A DNA stretch of 64,000 nucleotides from Hormiphora californensis (GCA_020137815.1 CM035361.1:5986340-6050339), one strand, 5' to 3'; positions 1 through 11,200 are shown, counted from the first letter of the stretch. Made by a program: numbers and translations. The notes: generated by a model not told the origin, from the letters alone.

Positions 1-249
1 ACAGAAATAAACTTTGTGGCAGGAAATGTAGGTCTCACAATTTATAAAAACTATATCGGGCGGCTGAAAATGCATGAAATTGTTTTGTTTAAAAGAGGGT
101 GATCTAGCTAGGCATACATAAAAAGGAACAAGAAACATATATTCATTTTTCATAGCTACTAAAAATTAATATTATATTATTATGACAAAACTATACTATA
201 AAAACAATGCAAATGTTGTTCAGTAAAGCTCCGTAAAGCTCCTATTATA
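1..249. other. AT-rich flank, nothing recognised
   Basis: AT-rich DNA before the LINE. No open frame with a recognisable motif, no tandem repeat and no clear terminal repeat was seen. Confidence 0.5.
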
Positions 250-332
250 TGTTGTCCTGGCTAACTCTAGAGAGATCCAGCCGTCCCGGAGTGGTGATCC
301 GGACGGGGTAACCGCAACCAAAGAAAAACAAT

Positions 333-1400
333 ATGAACAAAGTTATACACAGAACACGCATAGGCACTTTCAACTGCAGAACACTCCGAACAGCTGACAA
401 AGTCAGCGAGCTGGCTTATCAATTCTCTAAACATGGTATTGGTCTTTTGGGTATTCAGGAGCACCGAATTGTCCATCCAGAGACTGTTAAGAGAACCCAG
501 GCTGGGCCAGACTCAATCCTATTAACATCGACAGCCTGGCGGAATAGTATGGGAGCGTCTGTAGGAGGGGTTGGAATCTTAATGGGGACCAATGCATCGA
601 AGCTCATTGTTGAGACAAGAGTGGTTTCTAATCGGATCCTGGCCATTACCTTCGCCGGCAATCCCAAGCTGACGCTTGTTTCCGTTTACTCCCCGACAGA
701 GGGTGCCGATTTTGATGAAGTTGAACAGTTCCATAACGAGCTAAGAGAATACCTACACGAAGTACCTGCTCACAATCTCCTGATCGTTTGCGGTGACTTC
801 AACGCTCGCCTTGGTTGGGAAGGAACTGCCTCTGGATGGTACTATCACCGTACCACCAGCCGTAACGGTGTCCTTCTGAAGGAAACTATGGAGGAAACCA
901 ACTTGGAGGCCTCTAACATTAGATTCCGGAAGAAGAAGCTGAAGAGTCGTTTATGGACATTCCTGTCGGACGGGACACAGCGGAAAGCTACCCTTGACTA
1001 TATACTTATCAGGAGAAAGTGGAGGAACAGTATTAAGGACACCACGACGTCCGAGGCGCTAAGCTCCCTTGGATCAGATCACCGGTTGCTGATTGCCAAG
1101 GTCAAACTCACTCTACGAAAGAGGAAGACCTTGCCAGGAAGAACGAATCTTGATTTTGGCCCCCTCAGAACCGACCCGGATCTGAGGGATCGTTTTACTG
1201 TTGAGGTTCAAAACCGATTTTCCTGCCTAACATCTGATGCTGAAGATGAACCAACTACTAACTATGGTCACTTCATTAAAGCAATACAGGAAACGAGTAA
1301 AGCTCTCCTTGGGAAGAAGCGGAAACGTCTGAAGGACGTTGTGGCAGAGGACTATAGAGTCAAGCGAGTGAGAACAGAGTTGGAGAGTGCCACTGTGCCA
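333..1400 (+). pseudogene. LINE apurinic-type endonuclease domain
   Basis: N-terminal endonuclease of the LINE, which nicks target DNA for target-primed reverse transcription. Starting from ATG 333 the catalytic motifs appear in family order: GTFNCRTL with N14, IQEHR with E43, GDFNAR with D155 and N157, LDYILIRR with D222, and GSDH with D249 and H250. All expected acidic and histidine residues are present, so this domain alone could be active. The frame continues to a stop at 1,448, but the last 15 or so codons are out of register: around 1,395-1,405 the coding signal moves to another frame, consistent with one lost base. The upstream 80 bases hold no further coding sequence. Confidence 0.9.
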
Positions 1401-2612
1401 GTAAGGAGTACCACGATGCACCAGACGAGGAGACGAGGACTAGAGTAAATAGGGCGAAGGAAGAGTTATCGGGGGCCTATGGACAAGTTGAGTCGGAGAT
1501 TATTGAGGGTAAGATTAGGAGGGTAGAGGATGCTGCTAGGAATGCTAAGTCACGAGAAGTTTGGAGGATAGTTAACGAGGTCTCTGGTAGAAATCTGAGG
1601 ACAGCTAGTCAGTTGGAGGGGGGCTCGCCGGAAGAGAGGAATGATATATGGTTGAATCACTTCCGAACCCTACTAGGGTCTGCACCATCAGGGTCATCAG
1701 ACACGGAAGACGAACAGCTCTTCCCCCCGGCGGATATCTTCACTGGCAGCTTCACTCTTGAGGAATATCAGAGGGCCAAGAAGAGGATTAAGGAGGGGAA
1801 GGCTTATGGGGATGACAGCATCTCTCCTGAGGTTCTAAAGAGGTGTGATCTGGATGAGATAGTGCTGGGTTTTTGTAACGGTGCATTAGAAGGTAAGGGT
1901 ATCCCAGAACAATGGACAGTCAGTAACATCATCCCTGTCCCGAAGAAAGGTGATCTTTCCAAGCCTGGGAACTACCGTGGTATTGCACTGACTTCAATCG
2001 TCGCAAAGACATTGAACAGGATGCTACTACATCGCATCCGGCCCTATGTCGAGACAAAACTTCTCGACTCCCAAAACGGATTCCGGGAGGGGCGCTCAAC
2101 CACCAGTCACATCCTGACGCTGAGGAGGATACTAGGAGGTGCGAGGAGGAAACAGCTTCCGGTAGCCATGGCTTTCATCGACTTCGTTAAAGCATTTGAT
2201 AGTATCAACCGATCAAGCCTGATGAAGATCCTGAGAGCATATGGTATACCGGATGCTATCGTAGACCTTATCCAATGGCTTTACACTAACACTAAAGCAC
2301 AGGTCTTAACAGCTGACGGCCTCACTGCTATCTTTGAGATCGTGGCTGGTGTCTTACAAGGCGACACTTTAGCCCCATATCTCTTTATCATAGTACTGGA
2401 TTACTGTCTACGGATAGCACTCAGCAGACACCCGGAGATCGGTTTTACTCTGAGACCTGCTAGGAGTAGAAGAGTTGGGGCATCTAGAATTACAGACACT
2501 GGCTTTGCGGACGATGTGGCCCTGCTGGCAAACTCGGTTGAGGAGTTAGGAGTTGTATTACGTGAGGTTGAGACGGTGTGTAAGGAGGTTGGTCTGGCTA
2601 TTAACCAGAACA
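1400..2612 (+). pseudogene. LINE reverse transcriptase domain
   Basis: Central part of the LINE polyprotein. The frame is open from about 1,400, although the first ATG is at 1,613. Counting from that ATG, reverse transcriptase motifs are: NYRGIALTS at about 120, QNGFREGRSTTSHI at 154, FIDF with catalytic D190 (motif A), GVLQGDTLAPYLF at 246 (motif B), and FADD with D300 and D301 (motif C). All three catalytic aspartates are intact. The frame ends at a stop at 2,644, but the true reading leaves it near 2,605-2,612 inside an A-run (aacaaaaacgg), where one base gained or lost moves the coding signal to the next frame. Confidence 0.9.
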
Positions 2613-3269
2613 AAAACGGAGCTCATAGTGGAGAACATCCCTGATCCAGAGCCGCTCCTTACCTGTGACGGACACACGATCAAAAGAGCAGATGACTTCA
2701 AATATCTTGGATCGTGGATCAGAGATTCCAATAAGGACATCAAGAACCGGAAGAGCAAAGCATGGGTTGCCTGCCACGGATTGAAGAAAGTCTGGAACTC
2801 AGATCTGAACGACGAACTAAAGTGCAGGTTATTTGTTGCTACTGTCGAAACCGTCCTCCTCTATGGCTGTGAAACATGGTCCCTCACCAAGCAAATGGAG
2901 AAGAGCCTTAATGGAACCTACACTAGGATGCTGAGAATGGCGCTCAACAAGAACCAGTGGCAACTCCGTATGACCAATGGAACGTTGTATGGTATTGGAG
3001 GGTTACCAATTCTCAGCACTAAAATAGCAGAACGCAGACTACGTCTAGCCGGTCATGCCCAACGCCATCCTGAGCTGACCCTCCACAAAGTCCTTCTTTG
3101 GGAACCGCTCCATGGTCAAGCCAAACGTGGCAGGCCTACGAAAACCTTTGTGGACGTTTTACGGCAAGATACGGGTCTGGGTGACGTGAAGGAGATAGCC
3201 TCAGTGATGGAAGAACGTGATGCGTGGAGAAAACTTGTTCAAGGCGTTCGGGAATTCCACCCGCCTTAA
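2612..3269 (+). pseudogene. LINE C-terminal region after the reverse transcriptase
   Basis: Continuation of the LINE polyprotein after the second frame shift. KYLGSWI (reverse transcriptase thumb region) comes first. It is followed by the conserved tail found in many animal LINEs of this type: LLYGCETW, GHAQRH, a segment rich in glycine and arginine (KRGRPTKTF), and a DTGL...RDAWRK end. The stop is at 3,267-3,269. The function of this tail is not well defined; a role in RNA or target binding is a guess. Confidence 0.85.
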
Positions 3270-3289
3270 GTCAAGTAAGTCAAGTTATA

Positions 3290-3730
3290 TAGGGGGTTTC
3301 CATACAACAATCAGACACTAAAATATTATAGAAGTAGACAATTCAGGAAGGAACCGCCGAATAGAGACAATATATAAAACTGCGACGAACCAACTTGTTA
3401 AGTAATAAATTTGCGAATCGGGAAAATAAGATCGAGCTGCAAAACAAATAACTGAGTCTACTGTGATGGACGATGGAGAGCAGTAACAGGCGTAAGCTCT
3501 CGAACACGGTGCTTTGTTAGCCAGGGGAGGATCGGCGTAATGGGCCGCGCCCTGTCCAACTGTGCCCGAGAGAAGGTGGGACACCATGTTACTAGAGAAA
3601 ATGGGGGGAAGCAGTAACGGGTGGACAGGGCGCGGGGGGGATAATGGTGATAAAAAATAGGGCACACAATAAATGCCATAGAAACACTACCTTCTGCAAT
3701 CTTGAGTACTATATGCCTCCCTCCCTATAC
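3290..3730. other. no gene seen
   Basis: Unique-looking sequence between the LINE tail and the low-complexity block. Open frames here are short, on both strands, and lack recognisable motifs. Confidence 0.4.
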
Positions 3731-3734
3731 AGTC

Positions 3735-4030
3735 CCGAGAAAGCGAACAGAACGAGAAGAGAAAGAAAGAGAAAGAGAATCCCTCTCCCTCACTCTCACT
3801 CATATCCCTCCCGCTGCCATCCCTCGCCAGATCCATTCACCTCCTCGCCATAACTATCACTATACATCAAGCTCCCTCTCCCTCACTCTACTCTCCCTCC
3901 ATAGATCTCTACCTCGATCTCTCCTCTGAGTAGCGAAAGAGAAGAAAGAGAACGGACAGAGAAAGGAACGAGGAAAGATCCGCTCCCTCCATCGCACCGC
4001 CAGAGAAAGCAAGAGGAACGAAAGAGCCCT
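3735..4030. repeat. purine/pyrimidine-rich low-complexity block
   Basis: Alternating stretches rich in GA and CT with CCCTC and GAGAAAG words. The translated frames are simple Arg/Glu or Ser/Pro/Leu strings caused by the composition. Confidence 0.7.
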
Positions 4031-4099
4031 CCCTCTCCAAACGAATGCTTTCCCTATGCCCTATAGAACATGGGGAAAGCATTCACTGTTGGACATGGC

Positions 4100-4485
4100 G
4101 CGGCTGAGAGGGAGAAAGAATGCGAGAGAGGGAGCGAGCGAGAGAGCGCGAGAGCGAGCGCGCGAGCGCGCGGCGAGAGAGAGAGAGAGAGAGAAGAGAG
4201 CGAGCGAGAGAGCGAGCGAGTGCGAGAGAGATGAGCGAGAGAGAGAGAGCGAGCAGCGAGCAGTAGAGCGATCTGCGCGCGAGAGCGAGAAGAAAGAGAG
4301 CTCGCGCTATAGAGAGCGATATATAGAGAGAGCTATATCGCGCGCTAGGAGAGGAGGAGCGAGAGCGGCGCGTCTCGGCTATCTGCTCTCGATATATCTC
4401 TCTCGCGGATCGCTTTTCTCTTCGCTATCGTCAGCTCTCTCTCTATATCTGAGCTCGGTATCTAGCGAGCTGCTCTCTCTCTAAT
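4100..4485. repeat. degenerate GA/GC-GA microsatellite field
   Basis: GAGAGAGCGAGCGA-type sequence that turns into TCTCTC at the right end, so both strands give long frames of Arg-Glu-Ala-Ser repeats. It starts as purine-rich and ends as pyrimidine-rich, so it could fold back on itself. It is not a gene. Confidence 0.85.
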
Positions 4486-4586
4486 GTCTAAATAAATCGT
4501 GTGTGACATTCCTTGATGCCCAACTAAAAGTTTGGTGAAAAGATGACGTCAAATGTTGTGTTTGAAATTTCAGAGTTAAACTAGGA

Positions 4587-4672
4587 ACGCGCATGCACGT
4601 GCAAGCTTCAAACACAAGTTAGAAGCATGCAGGACCTTCACCAACTTGTTTCTTTTGATCCAAGGAACACTT
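4587..4672 (+). repeat. fragment of the CGTCATACAC MITE family
   Basis: About 85 bases (from CGCGCATGCACGTGCAAGC to the ATCCAAGGAACAC part) match the centre of the palindromic MITE at 34,943-35,195. The terminal repeats are missing, so this is a truncated copy. Confidence 0.7.
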
Positions 4673-4688
4673 TAATAACTGTGTTCAG

Positions 4689-4784
4689 GTGGCGGACAGC
4701 TATATTGACATAGTGAAAAGCTGGAAGGTAGACCGACTAAAGACTTGCCCTGAAACGACGGCACCCACCACAACCAAACAGGAG
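4689..4784 (+). pseudogene. duplicated exon of the VWD-C8 gene
   Basis: These 96 bases match exon 8 of the minus-strand VWD-C8 gene (20,854-20,949) in opposite orientation. The exon length is identical, the acceptor (TTCAG) and a GTACTG donor are kept, and all 32 codons are open. By eye five bases differ, and three change the residue (Val to Ala, Glu to Lys, Lys to Thr). The sequence after the donor also starts like the parent intron (ACATGATGGGGC). Further homology to the parent gene's 3' side lies at 5,252-5,375. No neighbouring exons 7, 9 or 10 were found nearby, so a gene fragment is the simplest reading. It could be an exon of a diverged paralog running off to the left. Confidence 0.75.
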
Positions 4785-5030
4785 GTACTGTTACAATCTA
4801 CATGATGGGGCTCAAGGGAGGAGTAGGGGTAAGGGGTACTGCCAAATTATATGTCGACATAGGATCCTGTCTCAATCACGATAATAGAAACCTGGAGTAT
4901 GTGAAAAATAATAAAAAACTTGCCTTGCTCGACCTTGTTTTACCAACCAATTTTTGTGGCAATGTTCCTATAGAAACCATAAGTATATTTTAGTAATGAA
5001 AAGTATTTCCTTTCAGATGAAAATGAGGGG

Positions 5031-5250
5031 AATTAGGGGACCTCGGGACAGTCTTGCCTGAATATCAGGTTCAGGTCAAAGCTATTTAACCCTGAGACCT
5101 GAGGTATCAGGGTTCACTGACGGCTAGGCTATTCCCTGAGATTTCAGGGAAATTTTCAGTGAATAGCCAAAAATAGCCCTGATGATCTGAGGTCTCAGTG
5201 GTAAATAGCCGTGACCTGAACCTGAGATTCAGGCACGACTTTTTCCCCCT
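5031..5250. mobile_element. MITE, AACAGTCGTGCCTGAA family, copy 1
   Basis: About 220 bases with long terminal inverted repeats (CTTGCCTGAATATCAGG... and ...CCTGAGATTCAGGCACGAC) and a mostly palindromic interior built of ACCTGAGGTCTCAGG-like words. Two more copies lie at 17,702-17,915 and 23,424-23,545. No coding capacity. It interrupts the duplicated VWD-gene segment. Confidence 0.8.
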
Positions 5251-5251
5251 T

Positions 5252-5378
5252 ACAGATATGTCCTATAGTTTGTGTAAATTTGTTTCCTTATTTTGTAAGT
5301 TGTGTATATTTTTAAGTTGTTGAACAATTTTCTAAACAGCGTACTGTATTTGGTTTTTGGGAAATGAATGGTATACCT
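5252..5378 (-). repeat. duplicate of the VWD gene 3' flank
   Basis: This stretch is the reverse complement of 19,525-19,640 (…TTGTTCAACAACTT…) plus about 25 bases near 19,786-19,810 (…TACACAAACTATA…). With the exon copy at 4,689-4,784 it shows that a segment from the 3' half of the VWD gene was duplicated in inverse orientation, and that one of the two copies later gained or lost about 145 bases (19,641-19,785). Confidence 0.7.
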
Positions 5379-5392
5379 CTACAATGCAATTA

Positions 5393-5480
5393 CAGTCGGA
5401 CCCCGATTCAACGGCACCCTCTACTCGGGGGAAAGGGTTTTGTCCGTTAAATCGGGGTGTCCGTTAAATCGGGGTGGAGC
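5393..5480. mobile_element. pogo-like MITE fragment
   Basis: Begins TA-CAGTCGGACCCCGATT, the terminal repeat of a MITE family also seen at 10,379, 12,394, 13,370 and 28,247. Only one end and part of the interior (GTCCGTTAAATCGGGGTG given twice) are present. Confidence 0.7.
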
Positions 5481-5699
5481 ATGTTTGGCCCATAAAACCC
5501 TATTTTTTGCTATACTAAAACACCTCTAAGTGATAAATGAAATGCAATGTCCATGTCGTCACCTTTAAGTAGATAAGGGTATATCTCTAAAAACATAGTT
5601 TTGAGAAAACCGAACCGAGACGTGATACCATGCCGAATTCGAATTTCAAAATATCTTTTCTCTGAAAATTCATGGGGAGCACCGATCAAAGCATTGACG

Positions 5700-6147
5700 A
5701 TCATCTCTATTATAATTTGGAGATGAACGTCGTCGAAGTGGCCGTTCGTTCAGCGGTATCTAAGCGACAGACTGCTCCTTCATAAAACACTTTATGTGCC
5801 CAAAGCTGTAAAGCTGTTATTCACAGTTTTGGAACTTCCAGTGGAAGTTTGTTAATATATTCGAATGACTTTTAACATGCCAGTCCCCATAGTTACCACT
5901 CCATTTGCCATGGCAACCGTTTTATTGACGTTGAATGGGGCGAAAAGAACCACCCGGCGAAGCCGGGTGGGTTATCAAAAAGGCCTTACTTGAGGCGCAC
6001 CCGATGGGTGCGCTAGTCTCTATTATAATTTGGAAATGTCGCGTCGTCGAAGTGGCCGTTCATTCAGTGCGTTTCTAAGCGACGGTGCTCCTTCATTAAA
6101 ACAATTTATGTACCCAAAGCTGTAAAGCTGTATTTTCACAGTTTTGT
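5700..6147 (+). repeat. direct repeat pair of about 130 bp
   Basis: 5,700-5,832 and 6,014-6,147 are diverged direct repeats (CTCTATTATAATTTGGA...CAAAGCTGTAAAGCTG). Between them sit two strong hairpins: ACCACCCGGC-GAA-GCCGGGTGG near 5,950-5,972 and GCGCACCC-GAT-GGGTGCGC near 5,995-6,013. The second hairpin is followed at once by TAGT. Hairpins of this kind occur near Helitron 3' ends, but the spacing here is not the usual one. Confidence 0.6.
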
Positions 6148-7154
6148 GAGTTCGTGATTATTATTAGGTTAATTGTTCCACAATGATTGGGACTGGGGCC
6201 ATACACCACGCTATGCAAACCCCTGAATCAAACTGACGGTACTACTGGGTCAATTACTTAATTTGAAAGAGAAAAACTGGTATTAGTTTTGTCGCTAACT
6301 GTTTGGTTCCGGATTTAGGGCCAATTTTCAATATCTCGAAATCACGGCGTGCCTGGTGAAACTTTAACACGACCTAGCATGCTACGGGAAACCACCACTT
6401 GTACGTGGTAGCTGAGGATCTACAGAATGGCGCTACGGTGCGGGAAAAATCTGTCCAAAGCCCAAAAAAAATTTTCTACCTTTCTTTGATTTGGGTCAAA
6501 ATTGGGTATATTAAACGTGGTCCCGAAAAATCCATATTGACTTAGCACACGATATATGTCACCCCCACCTATTTTTGCACGTAGAATCGATTGCTGTTGA
6601 AGTCGAATCTCTAAAATGACTGTAAAATGGTCAAAAGATGATTTTTTACCATTTTTTGGAGGTTTTTGGCCCCTAAACCATTGAAAACGTTGAGATAAGA
6701 ATTTGAAACTAGTGCCAATCGTTAAAATGGTCATTTTTCTACCAAGAACCAAGTTTTCGTGTATATCCGATGTATGGTTAGATTTGGGCAAATTGTTGAA
6801 ATCTGCCAACTAGGAGAACCGTAACTTGATTTTTTCCTTTTTTATATTTTGGCATTTTTGACAAACTTCGGATTGAAATGGTCAGTCGGGACCATGCTTA
6901 AGTTGTTTATGGGACAATTTTCGATTAAAATCCAAGATTTCATACCAATCCAATAACAGATCGATGATTTATAGAAAATTTAAGTAGGCAAAACGGTCAA
7001 AATAAGCAAGAAAAGTTGTGTGCTGGTGCTTACAATTGTGGATTTGTTTTTTCTCCAAGCTGATGAATGTAATGTTGAAAAATTTGTAAAAAATTATATT
7101 TGATCGCCTCAAACTAAAAAACGTTTTTTTCTTTGTTTTCGCGGATTCTATTTA

Positions 7155-10100
7155 GGGTAAACCGGGGCAAAATGGTTAACTTTTTACTTAATCGGTTCTC
7201 ACTCACATTTAAAAAAAAGATACAATGAAAAAAATTATATAGGATTAAAGTTCATTATTTTATCTTTCAAATAAGATAAATTTCAACTCTAGGGACCATC
7301 ATTTACTTAACTAAATAACTAATTTAAAAATTTTGGTCGGAAAAAATGGTACCGGGGCAATTCGGACAACACCAATAGGAGTGCTTTATTTCGTCACGTG
7401 GGAAGTCACGTGAACGTCCTCACAACACCAGAAGAAGATTCCCGCCTGGTGTTGTTAGAGGTGGGGGCAATTCGAACAATGTAATCTACACGCAATCTAC
7501 ACGCTGGTCGTTCTTGCTCGAATTGCCCCGGTATCACGCGTGATCACGTGGTACAAAGAATTGCACATCATTGGCCCGGCTGTTAAACCAAATTGCCCCT
7601 GTTCGAATTGCCCCGGTTGTTCTAATTGCCCCGGTAATCTTAATTTACCAGAATTTGGAATGAAAACATGCGAATATTAAATAATTTTTATACCATCTGA
7701 AAGCTGATATTATTAGCTTTCAGCTGGTTTTTTCAAATCGGAAATTGACCAACTTAAACCGGATCTAGAGCCTATTTAGTGGTAACGGGCAGGCTCGAAC
7801 GAGCAGTTTTCTTCTGGAGATAGGATGACGTCATTATGATAGCTTAACCCTTTGACGGCGAGAAGGATTGGCTCGATAGAATTGTCTAATTTTTCGTTTA
7901 TAAGTAAGATGTTATCAACACAAAACGCCTCCGAAAAGGAAATTTGTAATTCCCGACATGTAGTTTTGCTGGGCCCACTGTAGCATATATGATACTATCG
8001 CCCGTAGGGATTCTATCACAAATCTAAATTGTACAAGTTTGTGGGTGTTATGGCATAAATTCATGCTTTCATGAGGTTTTGTAGCTACAGTTTACATTCG
8101 TGAACGGTTTTTACCAGGAAAAGAAACCCAAATTAGAGATTGTAATCATATTATGCTTACTATTCCTAAGGGTGGTAAAATCTCTACTAAAACATACATA
8201 ATTCGGGAGAAAAGGAGCCTAAGAGACAAATGGGGGCACTAAAATGTGTAGATCATCGCCATAGTGGGGGGGGCTAGGTTAGAGACATATTAGGTCGCTA
8301 TCTGGATCCTAATTGAGATAATTTGATAAATTAGCTAATTATCTGTCCCGCGCATGCTAATTATTCATGACAACTTTGCTCTGGGAAGGAGTTATGAGAC
8401 CAAATGGGGGCACAAAATGTTAGAATCATACATAGTGGGGGTAGAGCACTATTTAGGTCGCTATCTGGATCCATAATGTGAGATAATGGAATAATTAGCT
8501 AATTAGTGCCCTGGAGCGCTAATAAATGAGCCTTGTGGAGTATCCAAACAAGTAGGGGCATAAAATGTGTAAAAATCATCGCCTTAGTGGAGGGTAGAGC
8601 ACATAGTGAGTTTCCTATTCCAAATCTAAATGAGATAATTGGATATAGCTAATTGACGGTTGCAACCGTCCACTTTCACCAAACCCGTGGTTTCTAGGTA
8701 ATCCTGAGCTCTTTGTTCAATCTAAGGATCTTATGACATCCACCTAAATCCCTAACCCCCTATAACCGTGTGTCCAAACAATAAATATGGGAAACTGTAG
8801 TACATTGAGGGTTGAACGTTGTTTGAGCAGCAATAGGATATAACAAATTCTATAGGATTATAGTTGGATCTTGGATGTCATGAGAGGTCTAGGATGGAGC
8901 AAGAGGGTTCTAAAGATGAGGCAGTGTCTAGGGTTGTATCGAGTGCTTATACTATTGTGGTTGTTTAAAACGAGTCAATAGGTGATACAAATGGGGGTTA
9001 GGGGTTGTCAGAAGATCCTTAGATTGGAGCAAAAGAGATCAGGATTACCTAGGAAACCAAGGGAGTTGGTTGAAAAGTGGACGGTGTGGCAACCGTCAAT
9101 TAGCTAATTATCCAATTATCTCAATTAGGAGTGGGAAATAGAAACTCAGCTATGTGCTCTACCCCGCTAAGGCGATGATTTTACACCATTTTAGTTGCCC
9201 CATACTTGTTTTGTATACTCCTCCTAGTCTCATTTATAGCGCTCCAGGCAACTAATTAGCTAATATCCAATTATCTCAATTATGGATTCAGATAGCGACC
9301 TAAATATGTGCTCTACCCCACTAATTTGACGATTTACACATATTTTAGTGCCCCCATTTGTCTCATAACTCCTTCCCAGAGCAAAGTTTCATGAATAATT
9401 AGCATGCGCGGGACAGTACATTAGCTAATTATCAAATTATCTCAATTAGGGATCCAGATAGCGACCTAAATATGTGCCTCTACCCCCACTAATGCGTATG
9501 ATTCTACACATTTTAGTGCCCCCATTTGTCTCTTAGCTCCTTTCTAGCCCGAATTTATGTTGTTTTAGGAGAATTTACCCTTAGGACGATAGTATCAAAT
9601 ATGATAACAAATCTCTAATTTGGGGTTCTTTCCTGGTAAAAACCGTTCACGATTGAGAACTTGTAGTACATACCACATGAAAGCATAAATTTATGCCCTA
9701 GCACCCACCAAAACTTGTACAATTTAGATTTGTTACTAGAATTCCCTTACGGGCGATAGTATCATATATGATACGGACGCCTTAAATGTTATAACTAATT
9801 CAATTTCAATATTTTTTGATGGGCTTTTGCATTCGGTCGGTTATGACGAGCACTTTTTTCCTTCAAAGGATTAGTTGTGCCCCAAAAAAACAAAATAAAA
9901 AAAAATGAGAAAGTGTTTTTAAAAAAAGGCCACGAAAATTAGCCTCCTTAGAAGGGCTATAAAATTTTTTTCTTGATTTTTGAGCTGGATCTGGACGTGG
10001 GTTTATGTTCATAATCCCTAAAACTAGCTGTGACAAAATATGGGCCACCTAGATAAAACATAAGGACTTCCAGGCCGCCTAGAATAGACTGTAGCATATA

Positions 10101-10191
10101 TGCTCTGTCGCCGTCAAAGGGTTAACTAGGTGAGAGACGGGCAGTACATTGTTCGAATTGCCCCGGTTGTTCGAATTGCCCCGGTTTACCC
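7155..10191. mobile_element. repeat with GGGTAAACCGGGGCAA terminal inverted repeats
   Basis: Left end GGGTAAACCGGGGCAA at 7,155-7,170 and right end TTGCCCCGGTTTACCC at 10,176-10,191. Short copies of the word CGAATTGCCCCGGTTGTT recur just inside both ends (7,350-7,640 and 10,150-10,175), like subterminal binding sites. The piggyBac-like element at 7,848-10,121 is inserted in it; without that insertion it would be about 0.76 kb. No coding capacity. Confidence 0.65.
7848..10121. mobile_element. piggyBac-like foldback element, copy 1
   Basis: A 2.27 kb element flanked by TTAA on both sides (7,844-7,847 and 10,122-10,125). It ends in CCCTTTGACGGCG and its inverse CGCCGTCAAAGGG. TTAA target duplication and CCC-starting terminal repeats are hallmarks of the piggyBac superfamily. 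The interior is one long imperfect palindrome with its centre near 8,870; the arms carry words such as ATTAGCTAATTATCCAATTA. The right arm has a longer tail (about 9,790-10,121) than the left. No transposase frame was seen, so it is non-autonomous. A second copy spans 44,962-58,193. Confidence 0.8.
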
Positions 10192-10378
10192 TACCCAATT
10201 TTGGCCCAAATCAAAGGCTTTGGACAGATTTTTCCCGCACCGTAGCGCCATTCTGTAGACCCTCAGCTACCACGTACAAGTGGTGGTTTCCCGTAGCATG
10301 CTATGTCGTGTTAAAGTTTCACCAGGCACGCCGTGAAATACCCGCCGCTGCCCGACCAATTATCGACCAATTAAGGTA

Positions 10379-10533
10379 CAGTCGGACCCCGATTTAGTGG
10401 CACCCCGATTTAGGGACATGATTTTTCCCCCGATATAGGAAATTAACCTTATTTGACCCCGATTTAGTGGACACCCCGATTTAGTGGACAAGAGCCTTTC
10501 CCCCGAGGGTGTCCCTAAATCGGGGTCCGACTG
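10379..10533. mobile_element. pogo-like MITE
   Basis: About 155 bases between CAGTCGGACCCCGATTTA and TAAATCGGGGTCCGACTG, with TA on the left. Internal GATTTAGTGGACACCCCG words repeat the end sequence. The CAGTCGGACC ends and TA target are of the pogo/Tigger type. No coding capacity. Confidence 0.8.
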
Positions 10534-11200
10534 ACCTTATTATGACCGACATTTGATTTTACGGTCTGAGGCGTTGAGGGGTTGACTGGACCTACTTGAG
10601 TATTCGTGTGAATTCGTTGGAAAAATTCGGTTTTAGTTGTTCAATATCGGCAAAAGTTCCCAAAAAATGACCAAAAAATGACTAAAAAGTGGCCGATTTT
10701 GGGCGGCCACTTTTTAAAACCCAAAAAAAGGTTATAAAAATGACCATTTAAAGATTTTAAATGAATGGATTCACAAAGAAATCGTTTTAATTATACTTTT
10801 AGATATCAAGATTCTGTTTGGAACCTCTATGTGCTGGCAAGGGCCACAGTTTCTTGAAAATTCGGATTTTAAGGTTCAACAGGAAATGACTCTTGCGCCG
10901 AGCAAATTCAAAACTTCATGAAAAAAGAATCCGCTTTATGTTTAAGACCAGACAATTTCCGAAAACCTAGTAGTGTTTTTTTTTTATTGATTAATGAATT
11001 TTATGGGACCTCAGAGCTTCTTGAAAAAATTAACTTTTTTCATTTGCAGCGGCGAACGAAAAAAGTGAAATTTGTTGTAAAAGTACACTTCCTGGTTCCT
11101 ATAAAAACGCAACAGGATCTTAACGAAGCTTCTTATAAGAGAACAATATCCCAAAAACACGATGCTGTCGGCAGAATTTCCCTAAGTTGTCTAGTTTTTT
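10534..11200. other. interior of the nested element, no gene
   Basis: AT-rich sequence. A 94-codon open frame at 10,918-11,202 (+) has no recognisable motif and lies inside the outer element, so it is not called as a gene. Confidence 0.45.

Larger units (their letters stand above)
250..3290 (+). mobile_element. non-LTR retrotransposon (LINE) with endonuclease and reverse transcriptase
   Basis: A nearly full-length LINE copy. An APE-type endonuclease is followed by a reverse transcriptase and a C-terminal region, read across three frames (333 to about 1,400, about 1,400 to 2,612, 2,612 to 3,269). Two single-base frame shifts and no other obvious lesion separate the three, so the copy is dead but fairly young. 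The start of the endonuclease is present, so the usual 5' truncation has not removed coding sequence. Right after the stop lies a short tail with TAAGTCAAG given twice, as in elements that end in a short tandem repeat rather than poly(A). The endonuclease style and FADD reverse transcriptase resemble RTE-related elements often annotated as craniofacial development protein 2-like. The clade is inferred; the LINE nature is clear. Confidence 0.92.

Noticed and set aside
4056-4484. 142-codon frame rich in Arg, Glu, Ala and Ser
   Set aside because: It is the translation of a GA/GCGA microsatellite; no non-repeat segment or motif.
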